NCBI GenBank assembly: GCA_963666505.2
Contig: CAXXXL010000002.1
Span: 1 to 64,000, forward strand
Reading direction: 5' to 3'
DNA length: 64,000 nt
Source: JABGQS01 sp963666505
Lineage (GTDB): Bacteria > Bacillota > Clostridia > Christensenellales > SZUA-584
The notes under the pieces are model-generated. The model made no database searches. It saw nothing but the letters and a program-made list of their open reading frames with translations, and was not told the DNA's origin. Positions 1 through 7,480 of the stretch are shown in pieces. The position numbers were made by a program, and so were the translations under genes. The stretch's first letter is position 1. The number at the start of each line of letters is the position of its first letter.

Positions 1-553
1 CAATATCGCTTCTGTTGTAGTTGATGTCCACGAGGCGCTCTATAAGCCGGTCACGGTCGAAAAGCATGCCCGGACGCAGAGATATGGTCATGTTCCGGTA
101 TTCCTTGGGGTCTCCTATTGAGTATATACATGAAACTGAAGCCACTACGATAACGTCCCTGCGTTCCTGCAGCGATGAAGTTGCGCTGTGACGCAGCCTG
201 TCGATTTCGTCGTTTATGCTGGAATCTTTTTCAATATATAGGTCTCGGCCGGGGATATATGCTTCCGGCTGGTAATAGTCGTAGTAGGATACGAAAAACT
301 CGACGGCATTATCCGGAAAATAATCTCTGAACTCGCTGCAAAGCTGTGCTGCAAGCGTTTTATTATGCGCCAAAACAAGAGCCGGGCGCTGCAATCTTTC
401 TATAACGTTGGCGGCTGTGAACGTTTTGCCGCTTCCAGTTACACCGAGGAGCACCTGATTGCGCTTACCGCTTTCTATTCCGGCAACTAATTTATCTATT
501 GCCTGCGGCTGACTGCCCGCAGGTTTATATTTTGAATGAAGCTTAAAATCCAC
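1..553 (-). CDS. uvrB: UvrB, excinuclease ABC subunit B (N-terminal part, runs off the window)
   Basis: This is the DNA-damage-scanning helicase of the UvrABC nucleotide excision repair complex, which works in the cytoplasm with UvrA and UvrC. Only the first 184 codons lie in the window. The Walker A motif GVTGSGKT is at residues 37-44 and the aromatic beta-hairpin motif YYDYYQPEAY, which inserts into the DNA at lesions, is at about residues 90-99. The chosen start is GTG at 553, read as MDFKLHSKYKP, because AGGTGG lies six to eight bases before it and the family begins with this F-x-L-x-S-x-Y-x-P pattern. A promoter lies just upstream. The gene continues beyond base 1, so nothing can be said about the C-terminal domains. 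Confidence 0.97.
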   Translation of the reverse strand, partial: MDFKLHSKYKPAGSQPQAIDKLVAGIESGKRNQVLLGVTGSGKTFTAANVIERLQRPALVLAHNKTLAAQLCSEFRDYFPDNAVEFFVSYYDYYQPEAYIPGRDLYIEKDSSINDEIDRLRHSATSSLQERRDVIVVASVSCIYSIGDPKEYRNMTISLRPGMLFDRDRLIERLVDINYNRSDI

Positions 554-577
554 TTATCCACCTCTTGAAACTCAATT

Positions 578-605
578 ATTATAGCACAACAGGCTGCATT
601 GTCTA
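578..605 (-). promoter_or_regulatory. Probable sigma-A promoter of uvrB
   Basis: On the minus strand TAGACA (600-605) and TATAAT (578-583) are separated by 16 bases. The -10 box is perfect and the transcript would start about 18 bases before the uvrB GTG codon. No SOS operator was recognised around it. Confidence 0.6.
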
Positions 606-798
606 TATTTATATACGTAATTTAAACTTATTTATTGCTGCCTTTTTTATGCAGCATCTTCTTTAGTTAGAGGCATCGCCTATGCAAACAAATATTCTTA
701 CTTACAACAGTATAACCTATAGTCTGATAGTTGCCAATAGTTTATATAAGAATTGATATACTGTTTACAATGTGTTCGGCTTACAGTGCAATAGTTAG

Positions 799-828
799 TT
801 GAAATTTTATCCGACTAAATGGTATAAT
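799..828 (+). promoter_or_regulatory. Sigma-A promoter of the DUF4062-like gene
   Basis: TTGAAA (799-804) and a perfect TATAAT (823-828) are 18 bases apart, and the gene starts at 859 after an AAGGAG ribosome binding site (847-852). The gene therefore appears to be transcribed on its own. Confidence 0.75.
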
Positions 829-858
829 ATACTGAATTATTTAAGCAAGGAGTGAATT

Positions 859-1755
859 ATGAGTTACCAAGCTACGGTTCTAAGTATAATGATCGCAGCG
901 CCTGGCGACACGCAGGGCGCAACTAAAGCAATATTCAAAGCTATCCGTAACTGGAACGACACAAACAGTAAAAAGCGTGGGATAGTTTTAGAGCCTGCTG
1001 AATTTGACGCAGGTTTAACTTCTGATAAAAAGGAATCGGCACAGAAAAAAGAGATGGAAACGATTATTAGCGAGTGCGATATATTAGCGGGAGCATTCTG
1101 GACAAGAACTGAAAAGACCTCTAGCAAGATAAAGCTAAGCTTCTCTGATATACTTGACGGGCATCTGCAAAACGACAAGCCTGCACTTTTGTTCTTTTCA
1201 ACTCAGCCTGTAATGGACGGGTCTGCCGATGCGAAAAAATATAGTAAATTTCTAGATTTCAAAAAGAAATGCAAGGAAAAAAATCTGCTCGAAACATATG
1301 ATGACATAAATGAACTTCTTGAAAAACTCGACAGCGGGCTTGAGCGGATATTGGGTGAAGAAAAATTCATTGTTCAGGAGCAAACCGAAGAAGAAGTCTT
1401 TGAAGAACCTGAAGTGAAAGCGGAGCCTCCGGTAGCAAAGATAGATATACCATCTCCGAAAAAAGAGCCTAAAGACGATGTTAAGATGCCGACTTTATCG
1501 GAAAACGCTGCAACTCTGCTTAAGGAAGCTAGCAGCGACGCAAAAGGTTTGATAATACGCAGACGAAAGATAAGCGATACGGTTATAAAGACGAATGAAA
1601 AGAACTTCGTTCAAAACAACGACATGGTGGACATCATCAGGTGGGAAGCGGCGATAAGGGAGCTTGAGTATAAAGGGCTTATTGAGGATATGGACCACAG
1701 CGGGGAGTACTATAAGCTTACAGGCGAAGGAAAGCTTGTTGCAAAGCTGTTATAA
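859..1755 (+). CDS. DUF4062/TIR-like protein with C-terminal winged-helix-like domain
   Basis: This 298-residue protein has a Rossmann-like N-terminal domain (about residues 5-125) of the kind annotated as DUF4062 or TIR-like. The visible marks are the strand-loop start MIAAPGDTQGA, the helix with AIRNWNDTNSKKRGIVLEP, the CDILAGAFWTR strand at about 74-84 and the KPALLFFS strand. An acidic, proline-rich linker follows at about 175-212, then a winged-helix-like end (about 214-298) with ELEYKGLIEDM and YYKLTGEGK. Members of this fold often sit in phage-defence or nucleotide-signalling systems, but here the gene stands alone with its own promoter and terminator. The region where relatives carry a paired-glutamate motif after the FWTR strand reads SFSDILDG, so an enzymatic activity should not be assumed. 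The biological role is unknown. Confidence 0.6.
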   Translation: MSYQATVLSIMIAAPGDTQGATKAIFKAIRNWNDTNSKKRGIVLEPAEFDAGLTSDKKESAQKKEMETIISECDILAGAFWTRTEKTSSKIKLSFSDILDGHLQNDKPALLFFSTQPVMDGSADAKKYSKFLDFKKKCKEKNLLETYDDINELLEKLDSGLERILGEEKFIVQEQTEEEVFEEPEVKAEPPVAKIDIPSPKKEPKDDVKMPTLSENAATLLKEASSDAKGLIIRRRKISDTVIKTNEKNFVQNNDMVDIIRWEAAIRELEYKGLIEDMDHSGEYYKLTGEGKLVAKLL

Positions 1756-1767
1756 AACTATAATATT

Positions 1768-1805
1768 AAAGCCCGCATTGTCGTATATTTCAGCGGGCTT
1801 TTTTG
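1768..1805 (+). terminator. Rho-independent terminator, possibly bidirectional
   Basis: A nine-base stem AAAGCCCGC (1768-1776) and GCGGGCTTT (1793-1801) is followed by a T run on the plus strand. It ends the DUF4062-like transcript. Because an A run precedes the stem, it may also stop the Dabb transcript coming from the right. Confidence 0.85.
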
Positions 1806-1809
1806 TTTA

Positions 1810-2095
1810 TTAATATACTTCTATATTTGAATTTAAAACCATGGCATTTTCCCATATATGCTCATTTTGCTTTATGAATTTTTTGTGGTCTTCGTGGAAA
1901 AAATATGCTTCCAGCGCCTTCTCTGATTCACATGTTACGCAATGCATACAGTCGAAATCGGCGGTACCCTCGTACTTTACTTTGAACGCTTTGCCCGCAG
2001 AATAACTTACTATACCTGGTATGGTTTCTGAAAGCTGCTGAAACATAAGCAGCTTCCTTTTTAAATTTAAAATATACAACATGATTTACTGCCAT
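1810..2095 (-). pseudogene. Dabb (stress-responsive alpha/beta-barrel) protein, frameshifted
   Basis: The gene encodes a small ferredoxin-like alpha/beta-barrel protein of the Dabb family, normally about 95-100 residues. The natural N-terminus, MAVNHVVYFKF, is read from ATG at 2095 behind a GAAAGGA ribosome binding site. The rest of the domain, from MFQQLSETIPG to the end at 1810, lies in another frame. One surplus base is enough to explain the break. It falls in or near the run of five A in the minus-strand sequence AATTTAAAAAGG. With one A removed the two parts join as FKFKRKLLMFQQLSETIPG, which fits the fold. The gene may be a true pseudogene, a sequencing error at a homopolymer, or rarely a slippage site. 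A start within the second frame (MLYILNL, 2082) exists but has no family support. No function is known for most members. Confidence 0.7.
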
Positions 2096-2159
2096 ATTTA
2101 TGACCATTCCTTTCTGCGAAAGGCACAAAACGTTATGAAACGTGCACTCTCGCCGTTGT

Positions 2160-2606
2160 TTCGTTATACTATGTCAGTGAGGTTACCGTCACACTACACA
2201 GCACGTGGAGGTGAGTAGGCAGTGTTACCCACTGACTGAATATTTATGTGTGCCGTCCGCTCTTTCAAGCACAAATAAATGGGATTTAAAAGCCCGTAAA
2301 CTTATCTTTGTAAAGACGCTACTCGTTTTTTTGCTTGAGCAGTCAGTCCCTGTCGGTTTCCTCAAAAAACTGAGGAGGTGTCTATGGCACTTAAAATCGT
2401 TTACCCTATCTGTTGCGGCATCGATGTCCACAAATCGTTTATCGTCGCCTGTATCGCCTCAACAAATGATAAAGGTGTGACCACCTACAAACGTCACAGA
2501 TTCTCTACGTTTACAGGCGATCTGCGACGGTTTGCCGACTGGCTTGCATCGAACAACTGCAAAGACGTCTGCATGGAATCAACGGGTAAGTATTGGATTC
2601 CTGTGT
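2160..2606 (+). mobile_element. 5' remnant of an IS110-family insertion sequence
   Basis: This stretch holds a non-coding leader of more than 200 bases followed by the first 75 codons of an IS110-type transposase. The element is cut off at about 2600-2606, where the 3' end of the phosphofructokinase gene begins on the opposite strand. The remaining transposase and the right end are missing. The leader contains several short hairpins: GTGA...TCAC (2177-2192), CAGTG...CACTG around 2219-2236, and CCTCA...TGAGG (2360-2375). IS110 elements lack terminal inverted repeats, so the left boundary given here is only an estimate. In active IS110 members the 5' leader encodes a bridge RNA, so the leader may be such a relic. 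Confidence 0.65.
2360..2378 (+). promoter_or_regulatory. Hairpin overlapping the IS110 transposase ribosome binding site
   Basis: CCTCA (2360-2364) pairs with TGAGG (2371-2375) around a six-base A-rich loop, and the AGGAGG ribosome binding site occupies 2373-2378. The hairpin would partly hide the ribosome binding site, which would fit low transposase translation. Confidence 0.4.
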
Positions 2607-2608
2607 AG
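2384..2608 (+). pseudogene. IS110-family transposase, N-terminal fragment
   Basis: The fragment carries the RuvC-like (DEDD) start of an IS110-family transposase: the CGIDVHKSFIVACI strand with the first catalytic aspartate at about residue 11, and the MESTGKYWIPV segment with the second acidic residue. Complete proteins of this family have about 400 residues, and this one stops after 74 codons, directly after WIPV. The start is the ATG at 2384 with AGGAGG six bases ahead. The stop codon TAG at 2606-2608 belongs to the junction sequence, not to the element. It cannot be active. Confidence 0.85.
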
Positions 2609-3881
2609 ACCGGACATTTTTTATCTATGAATTTGATATCAAGACGTGCAAAGCGCTGCAAACCGTTTTCCATCGGGATGTCTGGCCACCCATCGCCTAT
2701 AAGCGGCTGAGCGTATTTTATAAAGTCGTCAGTCACGTCTACGCCGTTGTCTGCTATCCATGACGGCGGAAGGTATCTGACTGATCTCTGCTCGTGGGCT
2801 TTGCTACTGTAACGAGGTCTACTTTATCGTAGTAAGGCTTGTAGCTCTCGCCTTTCTTTCGAAGTATAGTTGACATATAGCCTGTGCCGTTATGAGAGGC
2901 GTTGTATATGAACGGCGTGTCTGCCGACTTCGTACGCTTCCTCAATATCGACCTTTGAAGCGTATATTACGAGCAGTCACGCTGCATGACACCTGCCTGC
3001 TGGCATGTTGCCTGCCCGCGGACGGCAAGCCCATGGCGGTTCAGGTAGTTCGTTACCTGCTGCACGGCGGTGGATTCGCTTGCTCCATATTCTATATGTC
3101 CAAAACCGTCTCTTCGTGCGCCAAGTTCGCCTGCATCGAAGCCCTCGTTAATTACAAGTATCACCCTTCCATCACGCTTAAGCTGGTCGTTGACATTGTC
3201 TGCAAGCTCTTCGATGGTTTTTTTAGCTTCTGCAAAGTATAGCTGAAGTGGAAATTTTCTTTCAGGGTCCGCAAGACGTGAGGCCGCAGTTATCCAGCCT
3301 GACGAACGCCCCATTGCCTGATGTATGCTTACGCACTCCGAGATTCCGATTGCACGATTTTCCTCCTCTATGTTCTGCATATTCATTGCCCAGTATCTTG
3401 CTGCGCTGCCGTAGCCGGGCGTGTGGTCTATTATCGTGAATTCCTCGTCGCCGACATCGTTATCTATAGTCTTCGGGACGCCTGCAACTATTAGATCGTA
3501 TCCTTCAGCATGTGCAAGCTTTGAAACCTGTGCTGCAGTGTCCATTGAATCGTTGCCGCCTATGTAGAAGAAATAGCCTATGTCGTGAGCCAGAAGAACA
3601 TCTACTATCCTCTGGAAATCCTCTTCCTGCCCTTCTTTAAGCTTATATCTGCATGTGCCTATGGACCCGGACGCAGGAGTCGTCTTTAGAAGCCGCAGTT
3701 CTTTATCGTCCTGTCTGTCGATGTCTATAAGCTCTTCATTCAACACACCTTCTATTCCGTGCCAAGCTGCATAGATATTGCCTATATCGCCACAGTCTCT
3801 GCAGGCGTCTATAACACCGAGAAGCGAAGAGTTGATTACCGGGGACGGACCGCCAGACTGAGCTACTAATGCGTTTTTCAT
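2604..3881 (-). pseudogene. pfp: PPi-dependent 6-phosphofructokinase, interrupted by three indels
   Basis: The enzyme phosphorylates fructose 6-phosphate with pyrophosphate in reversible glycolysis. The intact first part starts at ATG 3881 behind an AAGGGGAG site and covers 304 residues. GGNDS at about 109-113 and GVPKTIDND have the Asp and Lys that mark PPi-dependent members in place of the ATP-type residues. Downstream the family sequence continues but changes frame three times. After MQRDCS (2967) one base is missing before YASKVDIEEAYEVG. One base is surplus after GRHAV near 2911. One base is missing in the run after VDLVTVAK near 2795, before RYLPPSW and VTDDFIKYAQPLIGD. The last recognisable residues, IDKKCPVY, end at about 2605 against the IS110 fragment, so the native stop codon is gone. 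Either the gene is decaying or this 1 kb is poorly sequenced. Confidence 0.8.
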
Positions 3882-3910
3882 AAATAACAGATTCTCCCCT
3901 TCAATTTTGA

Positions 3911-3937
3911 AAAAACCGCACTATCAATGCGGTTTTT
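3911..3937 (-). terminator. Terminator hairpin between the FNT channel gene and pfp
   Basis: AAAAACCGCA (3911-3920) pairs perfectly with TGCGGTTTTT (3928-3937) around seven bases. It ends the leftward transcript of the channel gene. A promoter-like pair lies directly to its right (3946-3973), so a pfp transcript starting there would begin with this hairpin. Confidence 0.85.
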
Positions 3938-3945
3938 ATATTTTG

Positions 3946-3973
3946 ATTATAACATATTTTTTTTATATATCAA
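3946..3973 (-). promoter_or_regulatory. Possible sigma-A promoter of pfp
   Basis: On the minus strand TTGATA (3968-3973) and TATAAT (3946-3951) are 16 bases apart. Transcription would begin at about 3939, at the foot of the terminator hairpin 3911-3937. Confidence 0.55.
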
Positions 3974-3984
3974 TATAAATGACA

Positions 3985-4758
3985 CTATGCTTTTTTGGTT
4001 TTATTCATCCTTAAAAGTTTGTTGATTCCCGTTATTATTACAGCACCGCCTATAACGTTTCCTATAGTGACCCAAAGGAGGTTGTATCCAATGCCTGAAA
4101 CGGTGATGTCTGCGCCCAGCATGATTGCAGTGAAAAGATAAAACATGTTTGCAACGATATGCTCTGTTCCGCTGAGTACGAAAACTGTTATTATGAACCA
4201 GAGTGTCGTCAGCTTCGCCATAATATTGTTCATAGCATAAGCAGTCCATACGCCTGTGCATACTATAATGTTGCAAAGGACCGCACTGAACAGCAGTTGA
4301 GAAACAGACATCGTAGTTTTCATATGCGCCATATGGGCAATTTTTTGTGTCATAGCTTCGTTGAATATGCCGCTTTTAGCTGTAATCCAGCTTATGAACA
4401 ACATTCCGATGAAGTTTGCAAGCCACACTAGAACGAGTATTCTCAGCACTTTTAGAAGTGAATATTTTCTATCATAGAAACCCATTATCATCATCGTATC
4501 GCTGGTGAACAGCTCTGAACCCAGCAAAATTATCGCTATAATTCCCATTGGGAAGATAGCTGAAGCCAGAAATATTCCGACCCCCGGGTCGGATGCGAGG
4601 GCTGCAACTTTAAAGTAGCCGATAGCTCCAAGTGCAATGAATACGCTTGCCAATATTCCCTGGAGCATGAGAATATGAAATTTTTTACTGATCTTCTCTT
4701 CCCCGGATTCTATTATATAATCCGAGGTTTCCTGTATTGTTTTTATGTCATCCGCCAA
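3985..4758 (-). CDS. Formate/nitrite transporter (FNT) family channel
   Basis: This 257-residue membrane protein belongs to the FNT family of pentameric channels for formate, nitrite, hydrosulfide or lactate. Six hydrophobic segments are visible. The family marks are GSELFTSDTM at about residues 79-88, CNIIVCTGVWTAYA near 161-174, and SGTEHIVANMFY near 196-207 with the pore histidine. NLLWVTIGNVIGG follows near 228. The start is TTG at 4758, read MADDIKT, because GAGAGG lies about eight bases ahead and no ATG is near. It is a single-gene unit with a promoter and a terminator. In a fermenting anaerobe formate export or uptake is the likely job, but the substrate cannot be read from the sequence. 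Confidence 0.9.
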   Translation of the reverse strand: MADDIKTIQETSDYIIESGEEKISKKFHILMLQGILASVFIALGAIGYFKVAALASDPGVGIFLASAIFPMGIIAIILLGSELFTSDTMMIMGFYDRKYSLLKVLRILVLVWLANFIGMLFISWITAKSGIFNEAMTQKIAHMAHMKTTMSVSQLLFSAVLCNIIVCTGVWTAYAMNNIMAKLTTLWFIITVFVLSGTEHIVANMFYLFTAIMLGADITVSGIGYNLLWVTIGNVIGGAVIITGINKLLRMNKTKKA

Positions 4759-4801
4759 ATCTTTACCTCTCTTTTTAATGAATTTCGTACCGACTTTGAA
4801 T

Positions 4802-4828
4802 ATTATAATATTGTCATTTCATTGTCAA
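4802..4828 (-). promoter_or_regulatory. Probable promoter of the FNT channel gene
   Basis: On the minus strand TTGACA (4823-4828) lies 15 bases before TATAAT (4802-4807). The spacer is short, although an alternative TAATAT box gives 17. The leader is about 40 bases. Confidence 0.5.
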
Positions 4829-4845
4829 TCGAATATGTATATTTA

Positions 4846-4881
4846 TAAAAAAACAGCGGAAACTTTATTGTGTCTCCGCTG
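4846..4881 (-). terminator. Terminator of the 2-oxoacid dehydrogenase operon
   Basis: On the minus strand CAGCGGAGAC pairs with GTTTCCGCTG (seven outer base pairs, one mismatch, two more pairs), followed by seven T. It lies 45 bases after the stop codon of the fused E1 gene. Confidence 0.9.
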
Positions 4882-4925
4882 AAATTTTGAGAAAAAATGT
4901 TTGAAATATATGTTAGCACTTAGTT

Positions 4926-7397
4926 CTATACACCTTTTTTATTGTTTTCAAGCTGTTCAAGCTCCGTGTAGTTCTTCTTCGGAGTGTAGCCGGCGATTGG
5001 TGCAATCTTTTCGTGATATGCATCTACCATCCAGAACGGCTGAGGGAAGAAGTAATTTTCAAGTTCATGAGCCGGTGTTATCCAATTCATTGCGCCAACT
5101 ACTACAGGAGGTGCGTCGAGGTAGTCAAACGCAAGCTCTGTCATGTTGCGTGCGAAGTCGTTAAGGTGCGAACCACGCTCGCAAGCGTCGCCTGTTACAA
5201 TAAGCTTGCCAGTCTTTTTGACAGACTCTATAACCTTTTCGTAGTTGAACGGAACAAGGCTTCTTGCGTCGATTATTTCTGCGCTTATTCCAAGCTCTTC
5301 AAACATATCAGCAGCTTCGAGAGCCCTGTAGAGCGTTGCGCCGACAGAGAGTATAGTTACATCGCTGCCTTCACGCTTGACATCCGGATCACCGAGTTCT
5401 ACTTCATAATATCCTTCCGGTACGCCGCCTTCATGGAACTGCTCGCCAATGTCATATATCCTCTGGCTTTCAAGGAAGATGACCGGGTCTGTGCCGTTTA
5501 GAGCTGAGTTCATAAGGCCTTTTGCGTCATAAGGAGTCGCCGGGAACACTACCTTGAGGCCCGGGACATGTGTGCATAGCGCCGACCAATCCTGAGAGTG
5601 CTGTGCTCCGTATTTGCTGCCCACCGACATGCGCAGCACGCAAGGCATTTTGAGGACTCCTGCACTCATCGACTGCCATTTACTTAACTGATTGAACACC
5701 TGGTCTCCTGCACGCCCAAGGAAATCTGCGTACATAAGCTCTGCGATGACTCTGCCGCCGGACATAGCGTATCCGACCGCAGTGCCTACAATAGCGCCTT
5801 CCGAAATTGGTGCGTTGAACAGGCGGTGGTATGGAAGTGTGTCGGCAAGACCACGGTATACTGCGAAAGCTCCGCCCCACTCTCTTACTTCTTCGCCGTA
5901 TGAAGTGAGTGTCGGGTCTTCATAATATTTGTCCATTATAGCCTCGAAGATGCCGTCTCGAAGCTGGTACATCCTGTTCTTCGAAACCGGTTTGCCGTTT
6001 TCATCCACAGCGCTTCTTATCTTCTTGGATATCTGTTTGACTCTTGAGTTGTCTTCCTTCTTCTCGATGACTTCAGGTTTTCTTGTCTCGTCCATAGACT
6101 TGATTTTTGTGTCTGAAAACATCAGGTCTGCTATTGCGTTAGGATTCTTGTTTAAATCCATACGTGGAGATAAAGCATCATCTTTTGCAAGCTTTACTGC
6201 GTTTAGTATGTCTGCCTTTACCTGAGCCTCTATTTTTGTCAGTTCTGCAGCGGTTGCAACTTTGGCGCTCTTTAGCTCTTTGCCAAAGGCAACGATAGAA
6301 TCGGCTTCTCTCCACATCTCAATTTCTTCTTTGGAGCGATATGCGCTTGCGTCCGACGGACTGTGGCCGGATATACGGTATGTTAGCACATCGAGAAGAA
6401 CGGGGCCTTGTCTTTTCTCGAGTATCTCTCTTTTTCTCTTGTATGCATCAATTACAGCAAGCGGGTTGTAGCCGTCAACACGCTCTGCAAACATCTGGCT
6501 GGGCGTTACGCCAGCGCCAAGGCGTGCAACCTCGTGATACGCCATTGTTTCGCCGCTTGTCTGTCCGCCCATGCCGTATGAGTTGTTGAATACGTTGAAG
6601 ACTATCGGCAGGCCGCCGTTGTGCTTCTCGTCCCATAGTCCTTTTAGCTGATCCATAGCTGCAAAGTTCATTGCTTCGTATACAGGGCCGCAGCCAATTG
6701 AGCCATCACCAATGTTGCAGACAACTATTCCGTCTTTATCATTTACTCTCTTATAGAGAGCTGCGCCGGTCGCTATATCTGCACTGCCGCCGACTATAGC
6801 GTTGTTCGGGTATATTCCGAACGGAATGAAGAAAGCGTGCATAGAGCCGCCAAGGCCACGGTTGAAGCCAGTCTTTCTTGCCCATATCTCTGCCAGAGTG
6901 CCGTAGAGCAGGAACTCTTTTGCAATGTCTTTTACGTCTGTCGCTTTTGTTGTTCTCTCTATAACTGCAAAAGTTTCACCGTCGAAAAAGTTTTTCATTA
7001 TGCTCATCAGCTCTTCGTCGGGAAGCTGTGTAATGGCGGAAAGTCCTTTTGCGAGAATCTCACCGTGGCTTCTGTGCGAGCCGAATGTGTAGTCATTTAT
7101 GCCAAGCCCGAAAGCCTGACCTACATAAGCAGCCTCCTGCCCTATTCCGAGATGCGCAGGACCGGGATGGTTGTATGCTTCACCTTCATATTCGCCTGTC
7201 GTCTTTATAAGATTGAGCATGCTCTCGAATTCACGGATAATCAGCATGTCGTGGTACATACGCAGGAATTCTTCTTTTGTGAAATTGCCTTTTTCGTCAG
7301 CAACCTTCTTCTGATATTTGTTCATTGGAATATCGCTGAACGAAATGGCGCCGGGTTTTCTTATTTTAGCCGGGTCTACTACCAAACACTTTGTCAT
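4926..7397 (-). CDS. Fused 2-oxoacid dehydrogenase E1 alpha-beta subunit (thiamine diphosphate dependent)
   Basis: The 823-residue chain joins the E1 alpha and E1 beta subunits, which are usually separate. E1 oxidatively decarboxylates a 2-oxoacid and loads the acyl group on the lipoyl arm of E2. The alpha part (about residues 40-400) has the thiamine-binding GDG at 230-232 with its NN partner at 271-272. It also has the YRISGHSPSD loop with the conserved histidine. The beta part (about 465-815) shows FNAPISEGAIVGTAVGYA, AQHSQDWSAL with the active-site histidine, and TPYDAKGLM. AAGGAG precedes the ATG at 7397. It is the last gene of the E2-E3-E1 operon and is followed by a terminator. The substrate (pyruvate, a branched-chain oxoacid or acetoin) cannot be told from the motifs. 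Confidence 0.9.
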   Translation of the reverse strand: MTKCLVVDPAKIRKPGAISFSDIPMNKYQKKVADEKGNFTKEEFLRMYHDMLIIREFESMLNLIKTTGEYEGEAYNHPGPAHLGIGQEAAYVGQAFGLGINDYTFGSHRSHGEILAKGLSAITQLPDEELMSIMKNFFDGETFAVIERTTKATDVKDIAKEFLLYGTLAEIWARKTGFNRGLGGSMHAFFIPFGIYPNNAIVGGSADIATGAALYKRVNDKDGIVVCNIGDGSIGCGPVYEAMNFAAMDQLKGLWDEKHNGGLPIVFNVFNNSYGMGGQTSGETMAYHEVARLGAGVTPSQMFAERVDGYNPLAVIDAYKRKREILEKRQGPVLLDVLTYRISGHSPSDASAYRSKEEIEMWREADSIVAFGKELKSAKVATAAELTKIEAQVKADILNAVKLAKDDALSPRMDLNKNPNAIADLMFSDTKIKSMDETRKPEVIEKKEDNSRVKQISKKIRSAVDENGKPVSKNRMYQLRDGIFEAIMDKYYEDPTLTSYGEEVREWGGAFAVYRGLADTLPYHRLFNAPISEGAIVGTAVGYAMSGGRVIAELMYADFLGRAGDQVFNQLSKWQSMSAGVLKMPCVLRMSVGSKYGAQHSQDWSALCTHVPGLKVVFPATPYDAKGLMNSALNGTDPVIFLESQRIYDIGEQFHEGGVPEGYYEVELGDPDVKREGSDVTILSVGATLYRALEAADMFEELGISAEIIDARSLVPFNYEKVIESVKKTGKLIVTGDACERGSHLNDFARNMTELAFDYLDAPPVVVGAMNWITPAHELENYFFPQPFWMVDAYHEKIAPIAGYTPKKNYTELEQLENNKKGV

Positions 7398-7480
7398 TTT
7401 ATTTCTCCTTATAAATTTATCTTCATGCCATGTATTCTTTTACACTGACATTTAATACTGTTCATTTCTTAACAACTTAT

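Larger units (their letters stand above)
554..858. other. Intergenic region between uvrB and the DUF4062-like gene
   Basis: These 305 AT-rich bases separate two divergently transcribed genes. They hold the uvrB promoter at the left and a good sigma-A promoter for the right-hand gene. A small inverted repeat TGCTGC...GCAGCA (636-656) lies between them with a T-rich loop. No open reading frame with a ribosome binding site, no LexA-like box of the Gram-positive type and no tRNA was seen. Confidence 0.6.

Noticed and set aside
2205..2480. Plus-strand frame of 91 codons ahead of and across the IS110 transposase start
   Set aside because: It covers the IS110 non-coding leader, has no ribosome binding site and overlaps the real transposase frame.
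5013..5501. Plus-strand frame of 162 codons opposite the fused E1 gene
   Set aside because: Antisense shadow of a well-supported gene, without start signals or recognisable protein.
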